This document shows positions 22,800 to 30,877 of a stretch of 64,000 nt of DNA, piece after piece. Below the pieces are notes generated by a model, which saw only the letters and a list, made by a program, of their open reading frames with translations, ran no database searches and had not been told where the DNA came from. The stretch's first letter is position 1, and every line of letters starts with the position of its first letter. The position numbers were made by a program, and so were the translations under genes. Location: positions 124,001 to 188,000 of the forward strand of contig NZ_SRSF01000003.1 of assembly GCF_004803465.1 (NCBI RefSeq), given 5' to 3'. The DNA comes from Neolewinella litorea (GTDB taxonomy: Bacteria > Bacteroidota > Bacteroidia > Chitinophagales > Saprospiraceae).

Positions 22800-25628
22800 A
22801 TGAAACCGATCCTTACCGCCCCGCTGCTTTTCCTTTCCTGTCTCCTTACCGCCCAGGGGATTGGCCTGCATCCGCCGGAAGTAAACTGGCAGCAGCTGCG
22901 GGCGGACCACGTCAGGGTGATCTTCCCCGAAGGCTACGAGAGTCGCGCCCGCCGGGTGGCGAGCCTGGTCGACCAGCTGGCCGTCAATCACCGCCGCAGC
23001 GTCGGGGACCAACTGTACGACTTCGACCTCGTACTCCAGACCCCGAACATGACGATCAACGGCTACGTGGGTTTGGGGCCTTTCCGTTCCGAATTCTTCG
23101 TGACGCCGCCGCAGGGCTTCAGTCGTCTCAGCAATACGGACTGGGTCGACTTGCTCACGATCCACGAATTCCGGCACGTGCAGCAGACCAGCAACGAACG
23201 GCGCGGCCTTACCCGGTTGGCTAGCATACTGCAGGGACAGTTGGGGTGGGCCGTGCTTTCCGGGATTGCCACGCCCAATTGGTTCACCGAAGGGGATGCC
23301 GTAGTGGCCGAAACCGCCCTGACGGCCGCGGGCCGCGGCCGGACGCCCGCCTTCAGCGGCGACCTGCGGGCCCTGCTCCGCCAGAATGTGATCTACCGCT
23401 ACGCCAAGGCCCGCAACGGCAGTTTCCGCAGTCTGGTGCCGGACCACTACCGCTACGGTTACGCCATGGTCACCTACGCCCGCGAGCAATTCGGGAACGA
23501 CGTCTGGAAGCCCGTCCTGCAGGAGGGGGCAGCCTTTCGCGGCCTGATTTACCCCTTCAGCCGGGCCCTGCGGCGGCGGACGGGGCTCACGACCCGCGGC
23601 CTGTACTACCGCACCATGGCTGACCTCGAGCAACTGCAAGACAGCTCGCTGCAGGTGCGCCGGCCCCTGATTGAGGGAGAAACGGTCGGCGACGCAAGCC
23701 GGCGCGATATCCGCGACTACCGCTTTGCCTTTCGGGACGGCGAGGGCCGGCTGCTCGCCCTGCGCAGCAGTTACCGGGAGCTTCCGGCCCTGGTGGAAGT
23801 GGGTCAGCGCGACCGCGTCATCACCCGGGTCGGCATTCAGCGCGAGCCCTGGCTGGCCGGCTCCCCACGCTTCGTGCTCTGGACGCAGTACGCACAAGAC
23901 CCCCGCTACACCAATCAAAGTTATTCCGATCTGGTACTCTACGAACTGGCAACCGGCCGCCGGCGGAAACTTACCGAGCGGGGGCATTACCTTTCCGGAA
24001 CTTTCGGACCGGATGAACGCAAGATCGCGGCGGTGTGGTTTGACCCCCTGGCGGATGCCCCGGAATTGCACCTGATCGACGTGGCCACCGGGGCGGTGGT
24101 GCAACGCCGTTCCGTGCCGGCCAACAACCTGGCCTGGCCCCGCTTTTCGCCCGACGGATCGCGGGTGTACTTCCTCGCCCAGGACTTCTCGGGCGTGGCG
24201 ATCCAGTCCTGGCAGCCGCAAACCGACGAAGTGACTACCCTGCGCCCCCATTCGCCGCAGCCGGTGGACATGCTCGCGGTGGCGGCGGATGGTGACCTGC
24301 TGTTCTCCGGTGGGCGTACCGGGGTGGACAACATCTACCGCCTGGAGCCGGCTACCGGGCGGCTGGCCCAGCTTACCGACGTAGCCGTCGGGGCCTATTA
24401 TCCTTACCTGGCGGGCAATGAACTCTACTATTCCACTCCGACGCCCCACGGCGAGCGGTTGCGGCGACTGGTGGTGGGAGAGGAAGGCGCGCCGGCCGGG
24501 TTCGCCGTCGGCCCACTCGCGCCCAGCATCTTTGAGCGCCCCGCCGCCTTCGCCGAGGAAGCCGTGGCGCTGGCCGACAGTCTGGTGGTTAACGACTACC
24601 CGATCCAGAATTTCAGCAATACGCTCGGAGGCATCAAGCTGCACAGCTGGTCGTTCAACGGCAGCTACGTAACGCCCGGCGTAGCGGTGGAACTTGCCAA
24701 TGCCCTAAATACCGCGGACCTGACCCTGGACGGGCAGTACAACATCAACGAGGCTCGCTATTCCGGGGGCGTCACGGCCACTTACGGCGGTCTTTTTCCG
24801 GTGATCGACCTGGCCGCCCGCTACCGCGATCGCAATACGATCGCGCAGGTCGACGGGATAGACAGCCTGGCCTTCCGCTCGCAGGAGTTCAGCCAATTCA
24901 CCATAGGTCCGACCGCGAGCGTGCCCCTGCAGTGGGTGGGCGGCAACCTCGTGACCACGCTGGTGCCCGCCCTGGGCTTCCAGTACTATGCTTTGCGCGA
25001 CGCTGAAGAGGGCATTCTTCCGGGCAACTTCGGCAACCTCTCGGCGGGGCTGTCCTTCAGCAGCCTGTTGCGTACCGCCTTCCGACAGGTGCAGCCGCGC
25101 TGGGGGGCGCTGGCGTCCCTCACTTACGACCTGGCCCTCGGCGCGGAGGCACCCGGGGAGCGGTTGCTGTTACGTACCTCGGCCTACCTGCCCGGGCTAT
25201 TCCGGACCCACGGCATTCGACTCGACCTGGACGTGCAAAGGGAGCAGGCCGAAAACCTCTACCAGTACCCGGATGCCTTCCGCTACGCGCGCGGTTACGC
25301 CGCCCCGCTTAACGACCGGGTATGGCGGTTCGGGGCCAATTATCATTTGCCATTGCTGTATCCGGACATCGGGCTGCTGGGCATCACCTACTTCAAGCGG
25401 GTCAGGCTGATCGGCTTCTACGACCTGAGCCGTTTCACGCTCGACGCGCCCCGCGAACTCAGTTTTAACGAGAACAGCGTGGGTGGGCAGCTCTACTTTG
25501 ACAACGTCTGGTTGAACGCGCAACTGATCACCGTGGGGGTGGAGGCGGCCTACCGGCTCAACCGGGATTTTTTCTCAAGCGATACCGACGATCTGCAGTT
25601 CCGGCTGCTGATCAGCGGAAGTTTTTAG
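22800..25628 (+). CDS. exported metalloprotease-like/beta-propeller/outer-membrane barrel fusion
   Basis: A 942-residue exported protein (signal MKPILTAPLLFLSCLLTAQ). The N-terminal part looks like a gluzincin peptidase: HEFRH at 122-126 (His122, Glu123, His126) and a downstream Glu in WFTEGDA (Glu164). A TolB/PD40-type beta-propeller follows (about 290-590), with repeats such as SGTFGPDERKIAAVWF and PRFSPDGSRVYFLAQD. The C-terminal third is rich in alternating aromatic beta strands and ends in FRLLISGSF, as in outer-membrane barrels. It is therefore probably anchored in the outer membrane with a peptidase-like domain in the periplasm or outside. Whether it is proteolytically active is unknown. 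An upstream TTG in frame is rejected in favour of the ATG at 22800. Confidence 0.82.
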   Translation: MKPILTAPLLFLSCLLTAQGIGLHPPEVNWQQLRADHVRVIFPEGYESRARRVASLVDQLAVNHRRSVGDQLYDFDLVLQTPNMTINGYVGLGPFRSEFFVTPPQGFSRLSNTDWVDLLTIHEFRHVQQTSNERRGLTRLASILQGQLGWAVLSGIATPNWFTEGDAVVAETALTAAGRGRTPAFSGDLRALLRQNVIYRYAKARNGSFRSLVPDHYRYGYAMVTYAREQFGNDVWKPVLQEGAAFRGLIYPFSRALRRRTGLTTRGLYYRTMADLEQLQDSSLQVRRPLIEGETVGDASRRDIRDYRFAFRDGEGRLLALRSSYRELPALVEVGQRDRVITRVGIQREPWLAGSPRFVLWTQYAQDPRYTNQSYSDLVLYELATGRRRKLTERGHYLSGTFGPDERKIAAVWFDPLADAPELHLIDVATGAVVQRRSVPANNLAWPRFSPDGSRVYFLAQDFSGVAIQSWQPQTDEVTTLRPHSPQPVDMLAVAADGDLLFSGGRTGVDNIYRLEPATGRLAQLTDVAVGAYYPYLAGNELYYSTPTPHGERLRRLVVGEEGAPAGFAVGPLAPSIFERPAAFAEEAVALADSLVVNDYPIQNFSNTLGGIKLHSWSFNGSYVTPGVAVELANALNTADLTLDGQYNINEARYSGGVTATYGGLFPVIDLAARYRDRNTIAQVDGIDSLAFRSQEFSQFTIGPTASVPLQWVGGNLVTTLVPALGFQYYALRDAEEGILPGNFGNLSAGLSFSSLLRTAFRQVQPRWGALASLTYDLALGAEAPGERLLLRTSAYLPGLFRTHGIRLDLDVQREQAENLYQYPDAFRYARGYAAPLNDRVWRFGANYHLPLLYPDIGLLGITYFKRVRLIGFYDLSRFTLDAPRELSFNENSVGGQLYFDNVWLNAQLITVGVEAAYRLNRDFFSSDTDDLQFRLLISGSF

Positions 25629-25636
25629 GGTTCTTA

Positions 25637-26296
25637 CTAGACGTTGAGGTAGTTAATTAGGCTGTCGAAGCGCTCGCGGAGGGTGTCCTGCAGTTGCTTT
25701 TCGTTGAAACTCGCCTTGACCACGTAGTTGAAGCGCTCGAAAGTGGCGATCGTGCCACCGATATTCTGGCTGTTGAGCTTGAGGGTTACTTCGACCTGGT
25801 TGGTATCCGCCGAGCCGCGTACGAAGGAACTTAGTACGATGGCGTTGTCGCTCTCCACGATACGGGCGATCTCGGAGAGGCTGTAATCGTGGCGGCCCAC
25901 TTCCAGGACCACGATGGAGCCCGGATCGCTGAAGGTGCTGGACTGGGCGAAGAAGCGGAGCAGGTCTTCGCCGGTGACCATGCCTACGTAGTCGCCGTCC
26001 CGGTTGATGACGGGAACCACCGTGAGGTTGTTGTCGACCAGTTGCCGCATGACGTCGTACAGGTGGTCGTCGGGGTAGACCGAGGGCGGCAACTGGGCCA
26101 CGCGGTAAGTGGCCACGGCTTCCTCGGGGTCGGCGTCCAGGACGTCGTTCTCGGAGATGACCGATACCAGTTTGGTGCCGTCGACCACGGGCAGGTGACG
26201 GATGTAGAATTCGTTCATGATCTCCAGGGCTTCCTCGCCGGTGTCGGAGGGGCGCAAGGGTACGAGGGTATCGGTAAGGAGGAAGTCGGCAGTCAT
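25637..26296 (-). CDS. CBS-domain pair protein with ACT-like C-terminus
   Basis: A 219-residue cytosolic protein. Two CBS domains lie at about 10-60 (PLRPSDTGEEALEIM, IRHLPVVDGTKLVSVISENDV) and 68-118 (VYPDDHLYDVMRQL, NLTVVPVINRDGDYVGMVTGEDLL). The C-terminal part (about 125-219) begins GSIVVLEVGRHDYSLSEIARIVES, has beta-alpha-beta alternation and resembles an ACT-like ligand-binding domain. CBS pairs bind adenine nucleotides and act as energy or metabolite sensors; the partner is not known. The stop is nine bases from that of the convergent fusion protein gene. The TM2-domain gene lies 25 bases upstream on the same strand, so the two may form an operon. Confidence 0.86.
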   Translation of the reverse strand: MTADFLLTDTLVPLRPSDTGEEALEIMNEFYIRHLPVVDGTKLVSVISENDVLDADPEEAVATYRVAQLPPSVYPDDHLYDVMRQLVDNNLTVVPVINRDGDYVGMVTGEDLLRFFAQSSTFSDPGSIVVLEVGRHDYSLSEIARIVESDNAIVLSSFVRGSADTNQVEVTLKLNSQNIGGTIATFERFNYVVKASFNEKQLQDTLRERFDSLINYLNV

Positions 26297-26321
26297 GGAG
26301 GGGGAGGGTAGCGGTTAAGGA

Positions 26322-27245
26322 TCAGCCGAGCAGGCGACGCTTTTGGGTGTCAAACTCGACTTCGGTCAGCAGCCCCTTTTCGCGGAGACGGGCTAACCGC
26401 TGTAGTTGTTCCAGCAGCTCGTCGTGGACCACGGGGGCCGTAGGAGCTTCGGAGGTTTCGGCGGCCACCAGGGGGTCGTCGGTATTGTTGACGCGTTGGG
26501 GTTCGGCGGTGGCCAGGCGAAAGTTGTTGCGCTCGAAGCCGGGGAAGCTTTTCTGGATGCGCAGGTAGGCCAGGCTGTCGTGGTTGCGGATGCGGTCGAA
26601 GTCGTCGAAGCCAAGGGCCACGGCGCGGTCAAGGTGGTAGTACGCGCGGTCCGCTTCCTCTTCCACGGAGTAGGCGCAGGCGATGTTGAAGTGGGCGGCC
26701 ACGTCGCGGGGGTTCTTGGTCAGGGCTTTCTGGAAAGCCTCGATGGCCCGCCGGTACTCGTATTCCTTGAAGTAATGAACCCCACGCTCCCGGTCGGCAC
26801 GGCCCAGGTCGCGCCGCGTAGCCCGCTGGGGGGTGGGTTCGGTGCGCTGGTGGTTACGCTCCTTCGCGCGCAGCTCCCTTTCCCGTTCCATTTCGGCCCG
26901 TTGCCGTTGTCGCTCCTGGAAGCGGCGTTCTCTATCGGTCATACTGCCCGTGTTGAAGGGTGGCGCGGCGTGCCCGCTCTGGGGGGAGGTCTGCGCCAGG
27001 GGTTGGTTGTATTTAAGGTCGAACTCGCGCTGGTCCATGGACAGCAGCGTAATGGCATCGATAATGCCGAAGATAGCCGCCAGCGAGATAAGCATGATGG
27101 TAAAGGGACTCGGGCCGGCGGAGAGGGCGAGCACGAAAAAGAAGAGGTGAGCCATACCGAGTCCTTTCTGGCCGAGGTAAAAGCGCTGGAGGCCGACGAT
27201 GCCCCCGAAAAAAGCCAGTATTGCCGCGATCGTCTTCTCTTTCAT
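26322..27245 (-). CDS. TM2-domain/TPR/SHOCT multidomain protein
   Basis: A 307-residue membrane protein from the ATG at 27243-27245; an upstream TTG is less likely. The N-terminal TM2 domain (about 1-75) has the typical two-helix hairpin with FFGGIVGLQRFYLGQKGLGM. A charged, Arg/Glu-rich coiled-coil-like linker (RERRFQERQRQRAEMERERE) follows. Next come about two TPR units (HYFKEYEYRRAIEAFQKALTKNPRDVAAHFNIACAYS). The last 32 residues look like a SHOCT motif (LLEQLQRLARLREKGLLTEVEFDTQKRRLL). The arrangement suggests a membrane-anchored scaffold. No function is established. It lies between the CBS gene and the SpoIIE-type phosphatase gene, all on the minus strand. Confidence 0.82.
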   Translation of the reverse strand: MKEKTIAAILAFFGGIVGLQRFYLGQKGLGMAHLFFFVLALSAGPSPFTIMLISLAAIFGIIDAITLLSMDQREFDLKYNQPLAQTSPQSGHAAPPFNTGSMTDRERRFQERQRQRAEMERERELRAKERNHQRTEPTPQRATRRDLGRADRERGVHYFKEYEYRRAIEAFQKALTKNPRDVAAHFNIACAYSVEEEADRAYYHLDRAVALGFDDFDRIRNHDSLAYLRIQKSFPGFERNNFRLATAEPQRVNNTDDPLVAAETSEAPTAPVVHDELLEQLQRLARLREKGLLTEVEFDTQKRRLLG

Positions 27246-27286
27246 CTCACTCTTGGAAACGGACAAACGCTGGTTTTCGTTCTGGC

Positions 27287-28534
27287 TTAATCGCCAAAAA
27301 TGCGGCAGGTAAGTATGGTTAGGTCGTCCGGATACTCATTGTCCTGACGGAATTCTTCCAGCTTGGCCAGCAGGTTCTCGTTGAAGACCTTGGCGGAGCG
27401 GTAGTATTGTCGGCGGGCGAACTGATAAAGGATCTCTTCCTCGAATGGCTCCCCGGCAGCGCTCTGCAAATCGGTCAGTCCGTCGGTGTAGGTAACAATG
27501 AGCGCCTGGGGCGGCAGGTCCACCACGCCTACCTCCAGCATGGGCAGTTCGTCCATGGAGCCGAGCACCGTGGTGCCCTTGGAGAGGAGCTGAAATTCGT
27601 TCTCGCTCACCAGCACGGCGGGTGGGTGGCCGGCGTTCACGTAGCGCAGCTGGTGCACCTCCCGGTCGTACTCGGCCACGAAGAAGGTCACGAAACGCTC
27701 GCCATCCGTGATGCGGAATACGCTCTCGTTGATCTCGGTCACGAAATCGTGCAGGTCGGTACGCTTGCGTATGAGCGTATGGAAGTTGGCCTGGAAATTG
27801 GCCATCAACAGGGCGGCGCTGACTCCCTTGCCGGTAAAGTCACCGATGCAGAAAACCAGTTTGCCGTCCACAAACTCCCGAAAATCAAAGTAATCGCCGC
27901 CGACCCCAAGCTTGGGACGGTAGATGGCGCTGAGCTCGTAGTGGTCGTTGGCGGGCAGGTCTTTCGGGATGAGCATGCCCTGCACCTTGGCACCCAGGTC
28001 AAGATCGGCCTCCAGTCGCTCCTGCTCGATCTGCCGCCGGAACAGTCGCTTGTTCTCGATGGCTACCGCGATGACGTTGCTGATGGTGGTGATGATCTGC
28101 ACCCGCTCGTACATGTCCTCCTCATCGCTGAAGCTGCCAATGAGAATGAAGGCGATGGGCCGCTCCTTGTGCAGCACGGGGATCACGTGCTCGAACTGAC
28201 TGAACAGGGGGTGGTCGGGATCGTAGACGGTCACCGTTCGTTTCAGTTGCTGCAATTCCTGCCCGTAATCGATGTCGGGGGGCAACTGGACGTCCTCCAA
28301 TCCGAGGGAGGTAGCCATGCGCCACGACTCATCGTGGTCGCTGTGGCGTACGAACAGCGCCATCTTGTTCACGCCCAGTTCCTGCCGGAGGAAGGCCCGG
28401 TACATCTGGAAGAGGTCGTCGGCGGAAACGTTGTTGTTGATGGCCTGCGTCATCTGCAACAGCCGCCGTACCTGTAGCTGGCGCAGGTGGAGCTCGCGCT
28501 CCAGACGGTTGATGCGGGTGAGAGGTTGTGACAT
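27287..28534 (-). CDS. GAF-like plus SpoIIE/PP2C-type serine phosphatase
   Basis: A 415-residue signalling protein. An N-terminal coiled coil (about 5-32) is followed by a GAF-like sensor domain (about 38-165) and a PP2C-type phosphatase domain (about 190-412). Metal-binding acidic residues are visible as Asp214 in GVGGDYFDF, Asp232 in IGDFTGKGVSA, YTDGLTD and the C-terminal PDDLTILTC. RsbU/SpoIIE-type enzymes dephosphorylate anti-anti-sigma factors or other partners, but no STAS or anti-sigma gene is adjacent. It lies 41 bases upstream of the TM2 gene. A TATATTTA element ends five bases before its ATG, suggesting leaderless transcription. Confidence 0.9.
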   Translation of the reverse strand: MSQPLTRINRLERELHLRQLQVRRLLQMTQAINNNVSADDLFQMYRAFLRQELGVNKMALFVRHSDHDESWRMATSLGLEDVQLPPDIDYGQELQQLKRTVTVYDPDHPLFSQFEHVIPVLHKERPIAFILIGSFSDEEDMYERVQIITTISNVIAVAIENKRLFRRQIEQERLEADLDLGAKVQGMLIPKDLPANDHYELSAIYRPKLGVGGDYFDFREFVDGKLVFCIGDFTGKGVSAALLMANFQANFHTLIRKRTDLHDFVTEINESVFRITDGERFVTFFVAEYDREVHQLRYVNAGHPPAVLVSENEFQLLSKGTTVLGSMDELPMLEVGVVDLPPQALIVTYTDGLTDLQSAAGEPFEEEILYQFARRQYYRSAKVFNENLLAKLEEFRQDNEYPDDLTILTCRIFGD

Positions 28535-28539
28535 GGCGG

Positions 28540-28547
28540 TAAATATA
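28540..28547 (-). promoter_or_regulatory. -7-like element abutting the phosphatase gene start
   Basis: TATATTTA (one base from TAnnTTTG) on the minus strand, separated by CCGCC from the ATG at 28534-28532. Confidence 0.45.
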
Positions 28548-28613
28548 GCTTACGGAGCGGGGCTGCGGGTGTTCTCCCGGCGCAATTTCACGGTCCGCAC
28601 GGCGGGGGAGGGG

Positions 28614-30851
28614 TCAGCGGGGCATCAGGCGCAGGAGCTCGTCGATCTGTCGCTGGTGGTAGGGTTCGTCGAGTGCGCGTAGTACGTGACTTTTCTCGAA
28701 ATCGGTAAGGTGGAGCGAAACGGAGGTGCTCAGTGGGTCGTCGGCCTTGGGCTGGTAATTGAAGCGAAACAGGTGGAAGCGGTCGGGACCCAGGGAGCGG
28801 AAGAGGCCGGCCAGCAGTTCCTCCTGGTCCAGGATCTGTAGGCCCAGGATGTTGCCGGCTACGCCCAGCGGACTGAACAGACCTGAGATCACCCCCCCGC
28901 GCCCGTCGTCGGCGATGCGCTGGTCGCGGAAGGCGCTGATCTGAATGAGGATTACGCCCGACGTATTCTGCTCGATCCAGTCCTCGAAAACGTGAATGAA
29001 GCGTGCAGCGGAGGCGATACCATAGTTGTCGCGATAACCCGCGTCCATGAGCCGGATCAGGGGTTCGGTGGGCAGGTTTACCTGTGGCAGTACGTAGGGG
29101 TAGGAGGCACTGGCGCGCAGGGCCGAACTGAGGCGTAGGCTGTCGGCCTCCTGCCGCCGCAGCAGCCTGCCGAAATCGACCATGTCGGGCAGCAGCCGGA
29201 CCCCGCGCGTGTCGGTCACCGGCGGGGCCATCATGTAACTGACGCCCTGGGGGGAGATGACCATCCGACGGCCGTCCTCCACAATGCTCGGCGTCACGAA
29301 TAGCAGGGGTACCTCGGCGGTCCGCTCCGGTTCGCGGTATTCCACCAGGGGCCGGTTGAGCAGTTGGCTGGTCGCCCGGTTATACGCCTGCTCGAAGGCG
29401 TAGCCGCGGTCGCGGCGGTAGTATTCGTCCCCGACCCGCACCCGCCGGAAGGGCAGGAAGATGTCGTTGCTGACGATGGAAAAGGCGGTGGGGTTGAGCA
29501 GGTCGGTGCTTACGTGCTCCAGCCGCTGCAGGTGCTCGCCGGTGAAGGTGGCGCGGTCCAGGTAGGACTCGCGGAGATAGGCAAGCCCCAGAATCCCGCC
29601 GCTGGCACCGGTGATCAAGGCCGTGGACCGCAGCAGGCGGCCCTCGCTGCAGGCTTCGATGCTCTGCACCAGATGCGTGGCCCAAAGCGAGGCGGTAAGT
29701 CCGCCCCCGCTGGCGCAGAGGATGACCAGTTTCGGCCGCTCGGTGGGTTGCTTGTCGCGCCAGCGGTCGAGGATGGCCGTCGTGTTGGCCCTGTCCTCGG
29801 CCAGTGCCGTGGGCTCGTAGAGTGAGCGCAGGGTGTCCAGAGAATAGGTGGCGTGGCTGTCGTAGCTGAGGCCGTAGGCCTGGTTGCCGTGGTCGAAGAA
29901 GGGGGTGCTGGTAAGGAAGTTGACCAGGAAAAGCAGCATGATCAGCAGAGGAAACCGCCAGGCGGCGAACCAGTAGCTGACGGCCCCGATGATGGAAACG
30001 AACAGGCTGAAGAGGATGAAAAAACTGGCCCCCGCCGGCAGCTGGAAGGCGGGCCGGTCGACCAGTACCCCCAGCACCACCAGGATACCGATGGAGGCGA
30101 ACTGCAGGATCAGGGCGTTGAGGTGGTTCTGGCGGAAGATGTTGCGCAGCAGGGCCGTATCGTAGTGGGCCACCGAGCGTACGCGCTGCACCCGCAGGTT
30201 GGCGTTGAGGTAGAACCGTACCTGGAAGGGGTTGTCGTACTGATTGACCAGCTGGGGCCCCAGCGGGGTGCCGCGGTAGGGCCGGTAATCCGAGAAGCCG
30301 GGCCGGCTCGGTCCCTGGTTGGGCGGCGGATCGCGGTAGCCGGTGTAGTAGTGGATGTCGCGGTTGGTCAGGTTGAAGTAGATCGCGTAGAGGAACAGGC
30401 TGAGGGTGAGTCCGACCGCCAGTCCCGAAATGCCTTGCACCTGCGTCCCCGCCCCTTCAGCCAGGCGGTGGAAGCGCACCAGTTCCACGCAGTAGGTGAT
30501 GAAGAAGGCCAGCGGCAACAGGGCGTTGTTGAGGCAGTACTTGAAGAAGGGCCGCGACAAACTGGCCAGGAAATTGAAGTAGCCGCCCAGCAGCAGGTAA
30601 GTGCTCAGGTTCCAGGTCATCACGAAAAAGCCGAAGGCCAAGCCGACGATCACGAAGGAGAAATAGTCCGACCGCCCCAGGTACTCCGGGTCCAGGAAGA
30701 GGTACTGCAGCCCCAGCCGCGGCCCCAGTGCCCCGCTCATCATCAGCAGCAACAGAAGCCACATCGCCAGCAGCAGGTAGTGCGTGCGGAAGTGCAGCAA
30801 CAGCAGTTGCACCGGAAAGGAACGGTAGATGTTGTAGAGGGCTGTGCGCAT
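28614..30851 (-). CDS. membrane patatin-like phospholipase
   Basis: A 745-residue protein from the ATG at 30849-30851. The N-terminal ~320 residues contain about eight hydrophobic segments. The C-terminal part is a patatin-like lipid acyl hydrolase: oxyanion-hole loop ASGGGLTAS (380-388), nucleophile Ser417 in the elbow GASGG (415-419), and the dyad Asp603 in MDAGYRDNYG, where the usual DGG/DGA is DAG. Patatins cleave acyl chains from phospholipids. A fused multi-helix membrane domain is uncommon, and places the hydrolase on one face of the membrane. The gene is divergent from the RlmI-like gene, with only a few dozen bases between. It is upstream of the phosphatase gene on the same strand but 79 bases apart. 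Confidence 0.87.
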   Translation of the reverse strand: MRTALYNIYRSFPVQLLLLHFRTHYLLLAMWLLLLLMMSGALGPRLGLQYLFLDPEYLGRSDYFSFVIVGLAFGFFVMTWNLSTYLLLGGYFNFLASLSRPFFKYCLNNALLPLAFFITYCVELVRFHRLAEGAGTQVQGISGLAVGLTLSLFLYAIYFNLTNRDIHYYTGYRDPPPNQGPSRPGFSDYRPYRGTPLGPQLVNQYDNPFQVRFYLNANLRVQRVRSVAHYDTALLRNIFRQNHLNALILQFASIGILVVLGVLVDRPAFQLPAGASFFILFSLFVSIIGAVSYWFAAWRFPLLIMLLFLVNFLTSTPFFDHGNQAYGLSYDSHATYSLDTLRSLYEPTALAEDRANTTAILDRWRDKQPTERPKLVILCASGGGLTASLWATHLVQSIEACSEGRLLRSTALITGASGGILGLAYLRESYLDRATFTGEHLQRLEHVSTDLLNPTAFSIVSNDIFLPFRRVRVGDEYYRRDRGYAFEQAYNRATSQLLNRPLVEYREPERTAEVPLLFVTPSIVEDGRRMVISPQGVSYMMAPPVTDTRGVRLLPDMVDFGRLLRRQEADSLRLSSALRASASYPYVLPQVNLPTEPLIRLMDAGYRDNYGIASAARFIHVFEDWIEQNTSGVILIQISAFRDQRIADDGRGGVISGLFSPLGVAGNILGLQILDQEELLAGLFRSLGPDRFHLFRFNYQPKADDPLSTSVSLHLTDFEKSHVLRALDEPYHQRQIDELLRLMPR

Positions 30852-30869
30852 GCCGCAGCAAATTACCGT

Positions 30870-30877
30870 TATATTTG
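30870..30877 (+). promoter_or_regulatory. -7 element of the RlmI-like gene
   Basis: TATATTTG is a full match to TAnnTTTG. Its last three bases are the only canonical start codon (TTG) near the N-terminus of the downstream reading frame, which makes the translation start uncertain. Confidence 0.5.

Noticed and set aside
22665-24644. 659-codon open frame opposite the metalloprotease fusion
   Set aside because: Antisense to a gene with HEFRH and signal peptide; no recognisable domain.
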